A stretch of DNA of 35,732 bases from Roseiarcus sp049509635 (lineage in GTDB: Bacteria > Pseudomonadota > Alphaproteobacteria > Rhizobiales > Beijerinckiaceae), in NCBI GenBank assembly GCA_049509635.1, contig JBEKZS010000029.1, forward strand, positions 1-35,732, written 5' to 3'. Positions 15,473 to 23,909 of this stretch are shown piece after piece. Numbering within the stretch: position 1 is the stretch's first letter; every line of letters begins with the position of its first letter. Below the pieces are notes generated by a model. The model saw only the letters and a program-made list of their open reading frames with translations. It did no database searches and was not told the DNA's origin. A program made the translations under genes and the position numbers.

Positions 15473-16771
15473 GTGAGCCTCATTTTCAGGCGCCGGCTCG
15501 GCTCGGGCGTCCGATTTCCACAGGGCGCCCCATTGAGCGTTGCACAAGAATCATCCGGCGTGACGCTCGAAGCGGCGCCGCAGGCGGCGTCCGGCCCTCG
15601 CCTCGCCGCCGGCGCGACGTTGAGCATCCTTGTCGCGATCAGCGTTTCGCACATGCTCAACGACATGATGCAGTCGCTCGCCCCGGCGCTCTATCCGGTG
15701 TTCCGCCAGCAGCTCGGCCTGACGTTTTTCGAGACCGGCCTCATCACCTTCACCTTCCAGGTGACGGCCTCGCTGCTGCAGCCGCTGATCGGGCTCTACA
15801 CCGATCGTCGCCCGCAGCCCTATTCCCTCCCGGTGGCGATGCTGTTCACGCTGTGCGGGCTCGCGCTGCTGGCGTTCGGGCGCGGCTATCCGCTGCTGCT
15901 CGTCTCCGTCGCGCTGATCGGGGTCGGCTCGGCGATCTTTCACCCGGAAGCCTCGCGGGTCGCCCGCGCGGCCTCGGGCGGGCGGCACGGGTTCGCGCAG
16001 TCGCTGTTCCAGGTCGGCGGCAATTTCGGCCAGTCGCTGGGGCCGCTGATGGCCGCCTTCATTGTCGTGCCGTTCGGCCAGACTTCGGTCGTCTGGTTCA
16101 GCGCGCTCGCGCTGATCGCGATCGCGATCCTGACGCGGGTCAGCCAATGGCACGCCGCGCATCGCGCCCGGCCGAAGGAGGCGCCGAGCGCCGCGCTGCC
16201 GACGCTGCCGGCCAGGGTCGTCGCCCGCTCGATCGTCCTGCTGGTCGTGCTGGTGTTCTCGAAAGTGTTCTACCTGTCGAGTCTGTCGAGCTATTACACC
16301 TTCTACCTCATCGAGACGTTCAAAGTCTCGGTCCAGGATTCCCAAGTCTATCTGTTCGTGTTCCTCGGCGCGGTCGCGGCCGGAACTTTTGCGGGCGGAC
16401 CGATCGGCGACCGGTTCGGGCGCAAGTTCGTCATCTGGGCCTCGATCGTCGGCGTGCTGCCGTTCACCCTCGCGCTGCCGCATTTGAACCTGTTCTGGAC
16501 CGCGGTCGACACGATCGCGATCGGGCTGATCCTGTCCTCGGCCTTTTCGGCGATCGTCGTCTATGCGCAGGAACTCGTGCCCGGCAATGTCGGGGCGATC
16601 GCCGGCCTGTTCTTCGGGCTGTCGTTCGGACTGGGCGGCATCGGCGCGGCCCTGCTCGGCGCGCTCGCCGACCTGACCAGCCTCACCTTCGTCTATCAGG
16701 TCTGCGCGTTCCTGCCCGCGATCGGGTTGCTGACCTACTTCCTGCCCAACATACGCGCGCGCCGGCTCTAG
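15473..16771 (+). CDS. fsr: MFS transporter, fosmidomycin-resistance (Fsr) type
   Basis: This 432-residue major facilitator protein is read from the GTG at 15473. The GTG at 15560 (VTLEAAPQAA) is an equally plausible start, since the first ~29 residues look non-coding. About twelve hydrophobic segments are seen. The family sequence ISVSHMLNDMMQSLAPALYPV opens the first helix as in Fsr proteins, followed by LIGLYTDRRPQPYSL and GSAIFHPEASRVAR, with GGPIGDRFGRKFVIW at the start of the second half. The family exports small toxic compounds by proton antiport; the real substrate here is unknown. It lies 107 bp after infC on the same strand. Confidence 0.88.
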   Translation: MSLIFRRRLGSGVRFPQGAPLSVAQESSGVTLEAAPQAASGPRLAAGATLSILVAISVSHMLNDMMQSLAPALYPVFRQQLGLTFFETGLITFTFQVTASLLQPLIGLYTDRRPQPYSLPVAMLFTLCGLALLAFGRGYPLLLVSVALIGVGSAIFHPEASRVARAASGGRHGFAQSLFQVGGNFGQSLGPLMAAFIVVPFGQTSVVWFSALALIAIAILTRVSQWHAAHRARPKEAPSAALPTLPARVVARSIVLLVVLVFSKVFYLSSLSSYYTFYLIETFKVSVQDSQVYLFVFLGAVAAGTFAGGPIGDRFGRKFVIWASIVGVLPFTLALPHLNLFWTAVDTIAIGLILSSAFSAIVVYAQELVPGNVGAIAGLFFGLSFGLGGIGAALLGALADLTSLTFVYQVCAFLPAIGLLTYFLPNIRARRL

Positions 16772-16831
16772 GCAGCGCCGGGCCTGCCGGGCGCCTTGCG
16801 AACAAAAGGCGAAACATGGTTGCTGTCAGGC

Positions 16832-18916
16832 ATGACGCCAGCCGTGATTCGCGCCCCCGCTCCGCTCGCCGCGCCGCAGCCCGATGACCTGAACGAGGCC
16901 CAGCGCCGGGCGGTCGAGCACGGCGTGAGCGCCCCCGACGGCTGCGCGCCGCTGCTCGTCATCGCCGGCGCCGGCGCCGGCAAGACCAACATGCTCGCCC
17001 ATCGCGTCGCCCACCTCGTCATGACCGGCGCCGACCCCCGGCGCATCATGCTGGCGACCTTCTCGCGGCGCGCCGCGGGCGAACTGAACCGGCGCGTCCA
17101 AATGCTGCTCGCGCGCCGGATGGCCAGCGATGCGGCGGCGGCCGCGACGCCCGCCTTCGCGGGCACGTTCCATTCGATCGGCGCGCGCCTGCTGCGCGAC
17201 TACGCGCCGCGCCTCGGCCTCGATCCGCAGTTCACCATCCACGACCGGGAGGATTCGGCCGACCTGATGAATTTGGCGCGGCACGAGCTCGGGCTGTCCG
17301 CCGCCAGGGAGCGCTTCCCGACCAAGGGCACTTGCCTGGCCATCTATTCACGCGCGGTCAACAGCTGCGCGACGCTCGCCGAGACGCTCGGCCGGCGCTT
17401 TCCCTGGTGCGCCAATCACGAGGACGCGCTGCGCGGGCTGTTCGCCGCCTACGTCGAGGCAAAGCAGCGCCAGAACGTGCTCGATTACGACGACCTCCTG
17501 CTCTATTTCGCCCAGATGATGCGCGAGGCCGACCTCGCCGCGGAGGTCGCCGGCCGGTTCGATCACCTGCTCGTCGACGAATACCAGGACACCAATCGCC
17601 TGCAGGGCGAGATCGTGATCGCGCTGCGCCCGAACGGGCGCGGCCTGACCGTGGTCGGCGACGACGCGCAGTCGATCTATTCGTTCCGCGCCGCCACGGT
17701 GCGCAACATTCTCGATTTTCCACGCGCCTTCGATCCGCCGGCGCGGGTGATCACGCTCGATCGCAACTATCGCTCGACCCGGCCCATCCTCGCCGCGTCC
17801 AACGCGGTGATCGGCCTCAGCGCCGAACGCTTCGCCAAGGATCTGTGGACCGACCGCGAATCCGGCCTGCTCCCCGTCCTCGCCAATGTCGCCGACGAGG
17901 CCGAACAGGCGCGCTATGTCGCCACCCGCGTGCTCGAGAATCGCGAAGCCGGCGCCAGCCTGAAATCGCAGGCGGCGCTGTTTCGCGCCTCCCATCACAG
18001 CGCGGCGCTCGAACTCGAGCTGGCCCGGCGCAATATCCCCTTCGTCAAGTTCGGCGGCCTCAAATTCCTCGACGCCGCGCATGTCAAGGACGCGCTCGCG
18101 ATCCTGCGGCTCGCGCAGAATCCGCGCGATCGAGTCGCCGGGTTTCGCGTCGCGCAGATGCTTCCCGGCGTCGGCCCGGCGACCGCCGCGCGGATGATCG
18201 AGGCGGCCGGCGCCGACGACGGCTTTTCGGCGCTCGCCGCTTTCGCGGCGCCGCCCCGGTGCCAGGAGGCCTTCGCGCCGTTCGCGGCGCTGATGCGCAG
18301 CCTCGCCTCCCGCCTCGCGCCCTGGCCCGCGGATCTGGCGCAGGCGATCGCCTGGCAGCGGCCGCATGTCCAGCGGCGCTACGAGGACGCCGCGATGCGG
18401 CTGGCCGATCTCGACGCGCTGGAACGGATCGGCGCGACCTACGCCTCGCGCGAGCGGTTTCTCGCCGAACTGACGCTCGATCCGCCCGACGCGAGCAGCG
18501 ACGAATCGGGCCCGCCGCATCGCGACGAGGATTACCTGATCCTCTCGACGATTCATTCCGCCAAGGGTCAGGAATGGCGGTCGGTCTTCGTGCTCAACGT
18601 CGTCGACGGCTGCATCCCCTCGGATCTGGCGACCGGTTCCGGCGACGAGCTCGAAGAGGAGCGTCGGCTCCTCTATGTCGCGATGACGCGCGCGCGCGAC
18701 GAACTCGCGCTGATCGTCCCGCGCCGGTTCTTCGTTCATGGCCAGCCGCGCGGCGGCGACCGGCACGTGCTGGCCGGCCGCTCGCGCTTCGTTCCGCCGC
18801 AGCTGCTGCCGCTGTTCGAGACGATCGCCTGGCCCGGGGCGCCCGCCGAGGAGCGGGTCGCCACGCCGGGACCGCGGGTCGACCTCGCCGCGCGGATGCG
18901 CGCGATGTGGCGTTGA
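16832..18916 (+). CDS. UvrD/Rep-type superfamily 1 DNA helicase
   Basis: The protein has 694 residues from the ATG at 16832; a TTG at 16796 would add 12 residues. All SF1A motifs are readable: Q motif region LNEAQRRAVEHG, Walker A VIAGAGAGKTNML (about 43-55), Ia LATFSRRAAGEL, II LLVDEYQDTNRLQ, III VVGDDAQSIYSFRAA, IV NYRST, V STIHSAKGQEW, and VI ERRLLYVAMTRARDEL. It translocates 3' to 5' on single-stranded DNA. It is shorter than UvrD (about 720-730) and lacks a clear C-terminal Tudor-like tail, so it may be a secondary paralogue. It follows the MFS gene by about 60 bp; the role could be repair or fork clearing. Confidence 0.92.
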   Translation: MTPAVIRAPAPLAAPQPDDLNEAQRRAVEHGVSAPDGCAPLLVIAGAGAGKTNMLAHRVAHLVMTGADPRRIMLATFSRRAAGELNRRVQMLLARRMASDAAAAATPAFAGTFHSIGARLLRDYAPRLGLDPQFTIHDREDSADLMNLARHELGLSAARERFPTKGTCLAIYSRAVNSCATLAETLGRRFPWCANHEDALRGLFAAYVEAKQRQNVLDYDDLLLYFAQMMREADLAAEVAGRFDHLLVDEYQDTNRLQGEIVIALRPNGRGLTVVGDDAQSIYSFRAATVRNILDFPRAFDPPARVITLDRNYRSTRPILAASNAVIGLSAERFAKDLWTDRESGLLPVLANVADEAEQARYVATRVLENREAGASLKSQAALFRASHHSAALELELARRNIPFVKFGGLKFLDAAHVKDALAILRLAQNPRDRVAGFRVAQMLPGVGPATAARMIEAAGADDGFSALAAFAAPPRCQEAFAPFAALMRSLASRLAPWPADLAQAIAWQRPHVQRRYEDAAMRLADLDALERIGATYASRERFLAELTLDPPDASSDESGPPHRDEDYLILSTIHSAKGQEWRSVFVLNVVDGCIPSDLATGSGDELEEERRLLYVAMTRARDELALIVPRRFFVHGQPRGGDRHVLAGRSRFVPPQLLPLFETIAWPGAPAEERVATPGPRVDLAARMRAMWR

Positions 18917-19005
18917 CCGAGGACGGGCGAATCGCGGCGGCTTGCCGCCCCCGGCCGACGATCCTATAGACGCGGTCGGATCGTCGGCCATGACGGCCCC
19001 GGCGG

Positions 19006-20508
19006 ATGGCGAATCCCATGCAGGACCAACGCGAGCGGGAGCGGGCGAGGATCGACGGCCGCGCCAGTTTCGCGGGGGCGGCTTTCCTGACCGGCGTCGG
19101 CCTGATCTACCTTCTGGAGCGGGTCGGGGCGCCGGCCGGGCTGGTCCGCGCGCTGGGGCCGCTGTTCGCGCTGGCCGCGCTCGGACTGCTCGGGGTGCTG
19201 ACCAGAGCGACGCGCATGCCGACCTTCTTCACCGCCGATCGGGCGATTCCGGCCGCCTATGCCGGGCTCGGATCGGCTGCGACCGCGGCGGGCTTCACCC
19301 TGTGCCTCGCCGCGCCGGGCCGGTCGCCGCTGCCGCTGGTGGGCGTCGCGGCGGGCGTCGCGCTCAACGCCCTCGTCGTCTCGCCGCTGCTGCGCGCGAC
19401 CCACGCGAGCGGCCTCGCCGATCTCCTGGCGACCCGGTTTCCCAGTACGCCGCTGCGGCTGTTGGTGGCGATGCTGCTGGCGACGATCGGCGCGCTGGTC
19501 GCGGCGGCGGGAGTGGCCGCGGCGACGGACGCGATCGTCGCGCTGTTCGAACCGGCGCGCGCCGCGGCGGCCACGATCGTTGCCGCGGTGGTCCTTCTGA
19601 CCGTCGCGCCCGGCGGCCTCGCCGGGCTCGTCTGGGGGGCCGCGGCGAGCGCGGGCATGATCCTCATGATCTTGACCTTGCCGATCGCCGCGCAACTGCT
19701 GAGCGGAGACCCGGCCCTGCCGGCGCTCGCGCGCGGCGGCGCGCTGGTCGGCCAGACGCTGACGCCGCTGTGGAGCGTCGGCGCGGCGGCGGATGTCCTG
19801 GTCGCATTGGCCACCGGCCTGGCCGTCGGCGCCCTGGCGCCGCTGACGACAGCTGCGATCGCCTGCTCCGGCGAGCGACAGGCGTTTCGCGCCGGCCTCT
19901 TTGGGGTGGCGTTCGCCGCGCTGATCGCGCTGGCGGCGTTGCTCGATCTCGGCATGGGGGAGCCGACCGGGCCGATGGCCGCCGGCTTGCGGGCGACCGC
20001 AGTCGTGCTCGGGGCGCTGGTCCTCGCCGGCGCCGGCGCTCAGGCGGCGACGCGTGCGTGGGGCGCGAGAATGACCGGCCTGCGCCATCGCTGGGCGCCG
20101 CTCGCCAGCCAGCGGCTCGCTCGCTCGCGCGTCGCGATGATCGCTGTCGTGGGCGGCTGCGCCCTGCTCACCGCGAGAACCGCGGTGAACCCCGGCGTCG
20201 CGCTGCAATTGGCCGCCGCGCTGTCGGTCGGCCTCGCCGCGCCGCTGATTGCGCTCGCCTTGTTCTCCCGCGCGACGAGCGCCCACGCGGCCGCCGGGGC
20301 CGTCGCCAGCCTGGCGAGCGGCCTGTTTCTTCTCATCCTCGGGGGCGGATTCCCCGACCCTGGCCGGCTGATGATCTGCGCGCTGGCGAGCGGCGCCACG
20401 GGCTTCGCGGTCGGCTGGGCCGGGGCCGTGTTCGCCCGCGACGCGGGCGAGCCGCCCCGTCCCCGCCATGACCTGTTCGTCGACGCGCCGTTCGATCCCG
20501 GGGCCTGA
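19006..20508 (+). CDS. Diverged sodium:solute symporter-like membrane protein
   Basis: This 500-residue, strongly hydrophobic protein has about twelve to thirteen membrane segments. TRMPTFFTADRAIPAAYAGLGSAAT resembles the start of sodium:solute symporters, where the fold reads roughly 'F.A.R.IP...NG.A.AADW.S', and ASGLADLLATRFPS resembles their 'DF...RF' element. The usual Trp-Met-Ser ion-site stretch is replaced by alanine-rich sequence, so it looks degenerate. The C-terminus is hydrophilic (RPRHDLFVDAPFDPGA). The ATG at 19006 is close behind the helicase stop. The substrate is unknown, and transport activity itself is uncertain. Confidence 0.7.
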   Translation: MANPMQDQRERERARIDGRASFAGAAFLTGVGLIYLLERVGAPAGLVRALGPLFALAALGLLGVLTRATRMPTFFTADRAIPAAYAGLGSAATAAGFTLCLAAPGRSPLPLVGVAAGVALNALVVSPLLRATHASGLADLLATRFPSTPLRLLVAMLLATIGALVAAAGVAAATDAIVALFEPARAAAATIVAAVVLLTVAPGGLAGLVWGAAASAGMILMILTLPIAAQLLSGDPALPALARGGALVGQTLTPLWSVGAAADVLVALATGLAVGALAPLTTAAIACSGERQAFRAGLFGVAFAALIALAALLDLGMGEPTGPMAAGLRATAVVLGALVLAGAGAQAATRAWGARMTGLRHRWAPLASQRLARSRVAMIAVVGGCALLTARTAVNPGVALQLAAALSVGLAAPLIALALFSRATSAHAAAGAVASLASGLFLLILGGGFPDPGRLMICALASGATGFAVGWAGAVFARDAGEPPRPRHDLFVDAPFDPGA

Positions 20509-20511
20509 GGC

Positions 20512-20802
20512 TCAGTGACCGTCCGTCCGCGACCGCGGCGCGCGCGCGCCGGTCGAGCGGGCGTCGGCGCCGCGGGCGGCGTCCGGCGTGATCGTCCGGC
20601 CGACCCGGCGGGCGGCGGCGCGCGCCGTCGCTTCCTCTTCCTGGCGCCGCGGCGGTTCGGCGTCCATCGCCGCGATCTCCTGCGAGGCGCGCCGCCAGTG
20701 CTCGAGATCCCTCCCGTCCGGCCTGCCCTCGCCTTCCCAGATCGCGTACGCTCGCGCCTTGATGATTTCCTCGTCGGAGAAATGTCGTTGAGCGGTCATC
20801 AT
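20512..20802 (-). CDS. DUF2934 domain protein
   Basis: This 96-residue soluble protein has an N-terminal half matching DUF2934: EEIIKARAYAIWEGEGRPDG, then RDLEHWRRASQEI. The remainder is charged and low-complexity (Glu/Ala/Arg, about 50-96), probably disordered. It ends three bases after the convergent symporter-like gene. DUF2934 is common in Rhizobiales, often in small stress-associated proteins, but I know of no defined function. The ATG pair at the start (MMTAQ) leaves a one-codon ambiguity. Confidence 0.85.
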   Translation of the reverse strand: MMTAQRHFSDEEIIKARAYAIWEGEGRPDGRDLEHWRRASQEIAAMDAEPPRRQEEEATARAAARRVGRTITPDAARGADARSTGARAPRSRTDGH

Positions 20803-20915
20803 TTGGCCTCCTTGATGAACCTGGCGCCCTGAACCCGCGCCAACCCGATCGGCGCGGCGTCGTTGATCGGCGCCCTCGCCCTCCTCCCGCGGCCCTCCCT
20901 CAACGCTTTCGCGGG

Positions 20916-20945
20916 CCGCAGGTTCCGCACCTGCGGCAGGTGCGG
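20916..20945. repeat. Two overlapping, mutually exclusive hairpins
   Basis: CCGCAGGT at 20916-20923 pairs with ACCTGCGG at 20929-20936. The same right arm is also part of a 10-bp inverted repeat, CCGCACCTGC at 20925-20934 with GCAGGTGCGG at 20936-20945. The element sits in the 270-bp spacer between the DUF2934 start and mutT. No T-run follows. Its function is unknown. Confidence 0.4.
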
Positions 20946-21074
20946 GCGCCGCGCTTCCGCGGGCGGCGCGACCGAACCCGGCGGCGCGTCGTTCCGCTTG
21001 CCAAAGCGGGCGGGATGGTTTGAATGGCCCCGCCCGCCTGCCCCGGCGGCCCGCCCTCTCGTCAGGGAGCCGCC

Positions 21075-21482
21075 GTGAACCTGCTCGTCGTCGTCGCCGT
21101 CGCCCTCATCGATTCGGACGACCGCGTGCTCATAGCGCAACGCCCCGCGGGCAGGCAACTCGCAGGGCTCTGGGAATTTCCCGGCGGCAAGATCGACGCC
21201 GGCGAGCGACCGGAGGAGGCGCTGATCCGCGAACTCGCCGAGGAGCTCGGCATCGCCGTCAAGGAGGCCTGCCTCGCGCCGCTGACCTTCGCCAGTCACG
21301 CCTACGAGGACTTCCACCTGCTGATGCCGCTCTACGTCTGCCGGCGCTGGGAGGGCTTCGTCGCGGCGCGCGAGGGCCAGGCGCTCAAATGGGTCCGCGC
21401 CGGGGCGCTGCGCGACCATCCCATGCCGCCGGCCGACGCGCCGCTGATTCCGCCGCTGATCGAATTGCTCGGGATCGGCTGA
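21075..21482 (+). CDS. mutT: MutT-family (8-oxo-)dGTP diphosphatase
   Basis: This Nudix hydrolase has 135 residues when started at the GTG at 21075, which has AGGGAG eight bases upstream. A longer frame from the ATG at 21024 adds a Pro-rich tail unlikely to be translated. The Nudix box is complete: GGKIDAGERPEEALIRELAE followed by ELGI. The preceding AQRPAGRQLAGLWEFPGGK is the MutT substrate-loop sequence. It hydrolyses oxidised dGTP to the monophosphate to prevent A:T to C:G errors. It is convergent with hisN, leaving only 20 bases between their stops. Confidence 0.92.
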   Translation: MNLLVVVAVALIDSDDRVLIAQRPAGRQLAGLWEFPGGKIDAGERPEEALIRELAEELGIAVKEACLAPLTFASHAYEDFHLLMPLYVCRRWEGFVAAREGQALKWVRAGALRDHPMPPADAPLIPPLIELLGIG

Positions 21483-21502
21483 AGCCGGACTCCCCGCCGC
21501 CC

Positions 21503-22318
21503 TCAGCCCGCCAGCAGGGCGATCGCCCGCTCGTGAATGCGCCGGTCGCCGGCGGCGACGATGCGGCCGCCCTGGGCGGCGGGGGCGCCGTCCCAGGTCG
21601 TGACGGTTCCCCCGGCGCCTTCGATGATCGGAACCAGCGCGACGATGTCGTGGGGTTTCAGATTCGCCTCGACGATCACGTCGACGAAGCCGGACGCCAG
21701 CATGCAATAGGCGTAGCAATCGCCGCCGTAGCGAACCAGGCGCGTCCGCTCCTCCACTCGTCGATAGGCCGCCCTGTCCGCCTCGTCGAACAGCAGCGGG
21801 CTGGTCGTCATCAGCGTCGCCTCGGCGAGCGAGCCGCAAGCGCGGGTATGGAGCGTGCGGGTCGCCCATTCGCCGCCGGCGGTTTCGCCGCGCGGCGCGG
21901 CGACGCCCCGCCAGCGGGAGCGCTTGCCGTCGCCCGAATAGCGCTCGCGGGTGAACGGCTGCGCCATCATGCCATAGACTGGCCGGCCATGATGCATGAG
22001 GCCGATCAGCGTACCCCACGTCGGCAGACCGGATATGAAGCTCTTGGTCCCGTCGATCGGGTCGAGCACCCAGACATATTCTGCGTCCGGGCGGTCGCGG
22101 CCATATTCCTCGCCGATCACCCCATGCGCGGGGAAGGTCTGGCTGATCAACCGCCGCATCGCCGCCTCCGCCGCGCGGTCGGCCTCGGTCACCGGATCGA
22201 AGACGCCGCCCTTGGACTTGTCCTCGGCGCCGATCGCGGTGCGGAAGAACGGGACGATCACGTCCCCGGCGACCTGGGCCAGCTTTTCGACGAAGGCGGC
22301 GAAATCGACGGCCGTCAT
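21503..22318 (-). CDS. hisN: Histidinol-phosphatase, inositol monophosphatase family
   Basis: This 271-residue member of the IMPase superfamily has the metal-site motifs in order: DPVTEADRAAE, GEEYG (metal-binding Glu), and VLDPIDGTKSFISGLP (the DPIDGT core). Near the C-terminus LKPHDIVALVPIIEGAGG corresponds to the WDxAAG element, with KPHD replacing WD as in HisN-type enzymes, which supports histidinol-phosphatase over inositol phosphatase. HisN catalyses the penultimate phosphate removal in histidine synthesis. The gene is monocistronic, and the sRNA candidate at 22590-22680 lies upstream of it on the opposite strand. Older annotations call such genes suhB. Confidence 0.9.
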   Translation of the reverse strand: MTAVDFAAFVEKLAQVAGDVIVPFFRTAIGAEDKSKGGVFDPVTEADRAAEAAMRRLISQTFPAHGVIGEEYGRDRPDAEYVWVLDPIDGTKSFISGLPTWGTLIGLMHHGRPVYGMMAQPFTRERYSGDGKRSRWRGVAAPRGETAGGEWATRTLHTRACGSLAEATLMTTSPLLFDEADRAAYRRVEERTRLVRYGGDCYAYCMLASGFVDVIVEANLKPHDIVALVPIIEGAGGTVTTWDGAPAAQGGRIVAAGDRRIHERAIALLAG

Positions 22319-22495
22319 CGGCGACCCCTCGAAAAGCGCCGCCAGTCCTGCGAATTGCGCATATCAGCCATACCCGTTTGGTTTGCGTCGCCCGGACTCG
22401 GTAATTCCGGCCGGTTTCATAAATTGTTGTTTCGTATGATCATGAAGGAAATAAATCCGTCGCGATTCTGCATCCGTTCACTGTAAATCCAAGCC

Positions 22496-22515
22496 TTTTC
22501 GACCGTTTTCGACCG
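22496..22515. repeat. Tandem duplicated decamer TTTTCGACCG
   Basis: TTTTCGACCG occurs twice head to tail, followed by a partial third copy (ATTCGG). It lies about 40 bases before the sRNA promoter's -35 and about 180 bases before the hisN start on the other strand. A regulator-binding direct repeat is possible; none is identified. Confidence 0.5.
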
Positions 22516-22553
22516 ATTCGGCACAAGGGGGCGGACCGTCGCCAAAAAAAACG

Positions 22554-22585
22554 CTTGCATTTGGTGCGGTGCACGGCGATATTAT
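22554..22585 (+). promoter_or_regulatory. Putative promoter of the small RNA
   Basis: CTTGCA at 22554-22559 resembles an alphaproteobacterial -35 (CTTGAC). The -10 could be GATATT at 22578-22583 (17-18 base spacing) or TATTAT at 22580-22585. Transcription would begin near 22590, just before the first hairpin of the RNA. Confidence 0.55.
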
Positions 22586-22589
22586 TGCG

Positions 22590-22680
22590 GTGCGGCATGA
22601 CCTGCCGCATATGCCCTCCTTGGGCGTTTCCTCCCTAGACTTAAGGCCGCTTGTGGCGACATGAGCGGCCTCCTTTTTTT
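22590..22680 (+). ncRNA. Probable suhB/mmgR (alpha-r8)-type trans-acting small RNA
   Basis: A compact transcription unit of about 90 nt. A 5' hairpin (TGCGGCA, loop TGACC, TGCCGCA at 22591-22609) is followed by an unpaired pyrimidine-rich region containing CCCTCC and GGGCGTTTCCTCCCTAGAC. A rho-independent terminator with a GCGA tetraloop closes it. Two CCTCC-type anti-Shine-Dalgarno segments suggest it pairs with ribosome binding sites, probably with Hfq. The central motif resembles, from memory, the suhB RNA family (MmgR in Sinorhizobium), whose name comes from location near suhB-like genes; here the neighbour is hisN of that superfamily. Family membership needs a covariance search. Confidence 0.7.
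22645..22680 (+). terminator. Rho-independent terminator of the small RNA
   Basis: GGCCGCT (22645-22651) pairs with AGCGGCC (22664-22670). The stem extends through two G:U pairs to a GCGA tetraloop, giving 11 pairs. TCC and seven T follow directly. It is strand-specific to plus, because the minus side lacks a T-run. Confidence 0.9.
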
Positions 22681-22710
22681 GCGCGCCCGATATTGGACCG
22701 GGTCGACGGG

Positions 22711-23628
22711 TCACTCGGCGGCGATCTGGGGTTTCCTGATTTCGAGATTGACCCGGCCCGCCAGTTCCGAGGCCATGGCGAACAGGCCTGCGCCCAGGTC
22801 CCCCCAGCGACGCGACTTCGCCAGAGCGCGCTCATCCATATAGAGCGCGCGATTGATTTCAATCTGGACGACGTGGCGCGCGCTCGCCGGCGCCCCGTAA
22901 TGCTCGGTGATGAAGCCGCCGGCATAGGGCTTGTTGCGCCGCACCGAGAAGCCGGCGCGCCGCAGGGAGCCTTCGACCGCGTCGACGATCCATGGCGCGG
23001 CGCTGGCGCCGTAGCGATCTCCGATCACGAAATCGCTCGCGCCGCCGTCGGCCATGCTCGACGGCATGGAATGGCAATCGACCAGCACCGCGAGCCCGAA
23101 GGCGCCGGCGGCGCGATCGACGAGGCCGCGCAGGGCCTGATGGTAGGGCTTGTAGAGCGTGGCGACGCGCGCCATCGCCTCCTCGATCGAAAGCGGGCCC
23201 TTGTAGATTTCCTGGGCGTCGCCGACGACGCGGGGGATCGTCCCCAATCCGCCGGCGACCCGCAGCGAGCGCGTGTTGGCGAAGGCCGGCAGCCGACCCT
23301 CGAACATCAGGGGGTCGAGCTCGAACGGCTCGCGGTTGACGTCGAGAAAGGCGCGCGGAAAATTCGCCCGCATCAGCGGCGCGCCGAGCCTCACGCAAGG
23401 GGCGAACAGTTCGTCGACGAACGCGTCCTCGGAACGGCGCAAGGTGAGCGCGTCGAGACGCGAGCCGTCGAGAAACCGGGGTGAATAATAGCGCCCGGAG
23501 TGGGGCGAATTGAACACGATCGGAAGCGCGAGGCGATCCGGCTCGAATATCTCGAACGGCGGGGGACAATCGGGTCCCCGGAAGTCGGAGTCGCGCGGCA
23601 GGTCGTCCCCGTGCATTTCGTACCGCAT
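22711..23628 (-). CDS. N-formylglutamate amidohydrolase family protein
   Basis: The protein has 305 residues from the ATG at 23628 (MRYEMHGDDLPRD); the longer frame to 23703 is less likely, and MHGDD at 23616 is also possible. Family features are IVFNSPHSGRYY near the N-terminus, FLDVNREPFELDP, LVDCHSMPS with the likely metal-binding His, and EINRALYMDE at the C-terminus. The family hydrolyses N-formyl-L-glutamate to glutamate and formate, the last step of one histidine-degradation route. No other hut genes are present, so the physiological substrate is uncertain. The same gene is often next to cpdR in Rhizobiales, as here (divergent). Confidence 0.88.
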   Translation of the reverse strand: MRYEMHGDDLPRDSDFRGPDCPPPFEIFEPDRLALPIVFNSPHSGRYYSPRFLDGSRLDALTLRRSEDAFVDELFAPCVRLGAPLMRANFPRAFLDVNREPFELDPLMFEGRLPAFANTRSLRVAGGLGTIPRVVGDAQEIYKGPLSIEEAMARVATLYKPYHQALRGLVDRAAGAFGLAVLVDCHSMPSSMADGGASDFVIGDRYGASAAPWIVDAVEGSLRRAGFSVRRNKPYAGGFITEHYGAPASARHVVQIEINRALYMDERALAKSRRWGDLGAGLFAMASELAGRVNLEIRKPQIAAE

Positions 23629-23759
23629 CTGAACTATCCCGCGTCTCTGACCGGCCCGCCGAATCACCCGGGGCGAGAATGCGCCGAAGCGAAACTGCCC
23701 CAACTATGCGTTAATAAGCGACGCGGCGCGAGAGATAACCTGCGATCGGGGCGAAAGTC

Positions 23760-23784
23760 GCCGGGCGCGCGGGGGGCGCCCGGC
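23760..23784. repeat. 9-bp inverted repeat upstream of cpdR
   Basis: GCCGGGCGC and GCGCCCGGC flank a seven-base G-rich loop in the 281-bp divergent region between the N-formylglutamate amidohydrolase and cpdR. No T-run follows on either strand. The function is unclear. Confidence 0.4.
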
Positions 23785-23909
23785 GAGCGGGCTGGCGCGC
23801 GCGCGATAGATGCCTTAGTTTCCTTTGGAAATTCCGATCTTCCGCCGTCGCCTTCACTCGATTTTTACCGATGCTGGCGAATGATGAGTCATAAAGTCGA
23901 GGGAAAAGA

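Noticed and set aside
15490..15535. tRNA 3'-end-like sequence at the start of the MFS frame
   Set aside because: The reading resembles a T-arm (GTCCGATTTCC), but no matching acceptor strand, anticodon or D-arm lies at a suitable distance upstream.
22478..22714. Minus-strand 78-codon frame opposite the sRNA
   Set aside because: It covers the sRNA promoter and terminator; composition shows no protein character and the plus-strand RNA signals explain the region better.
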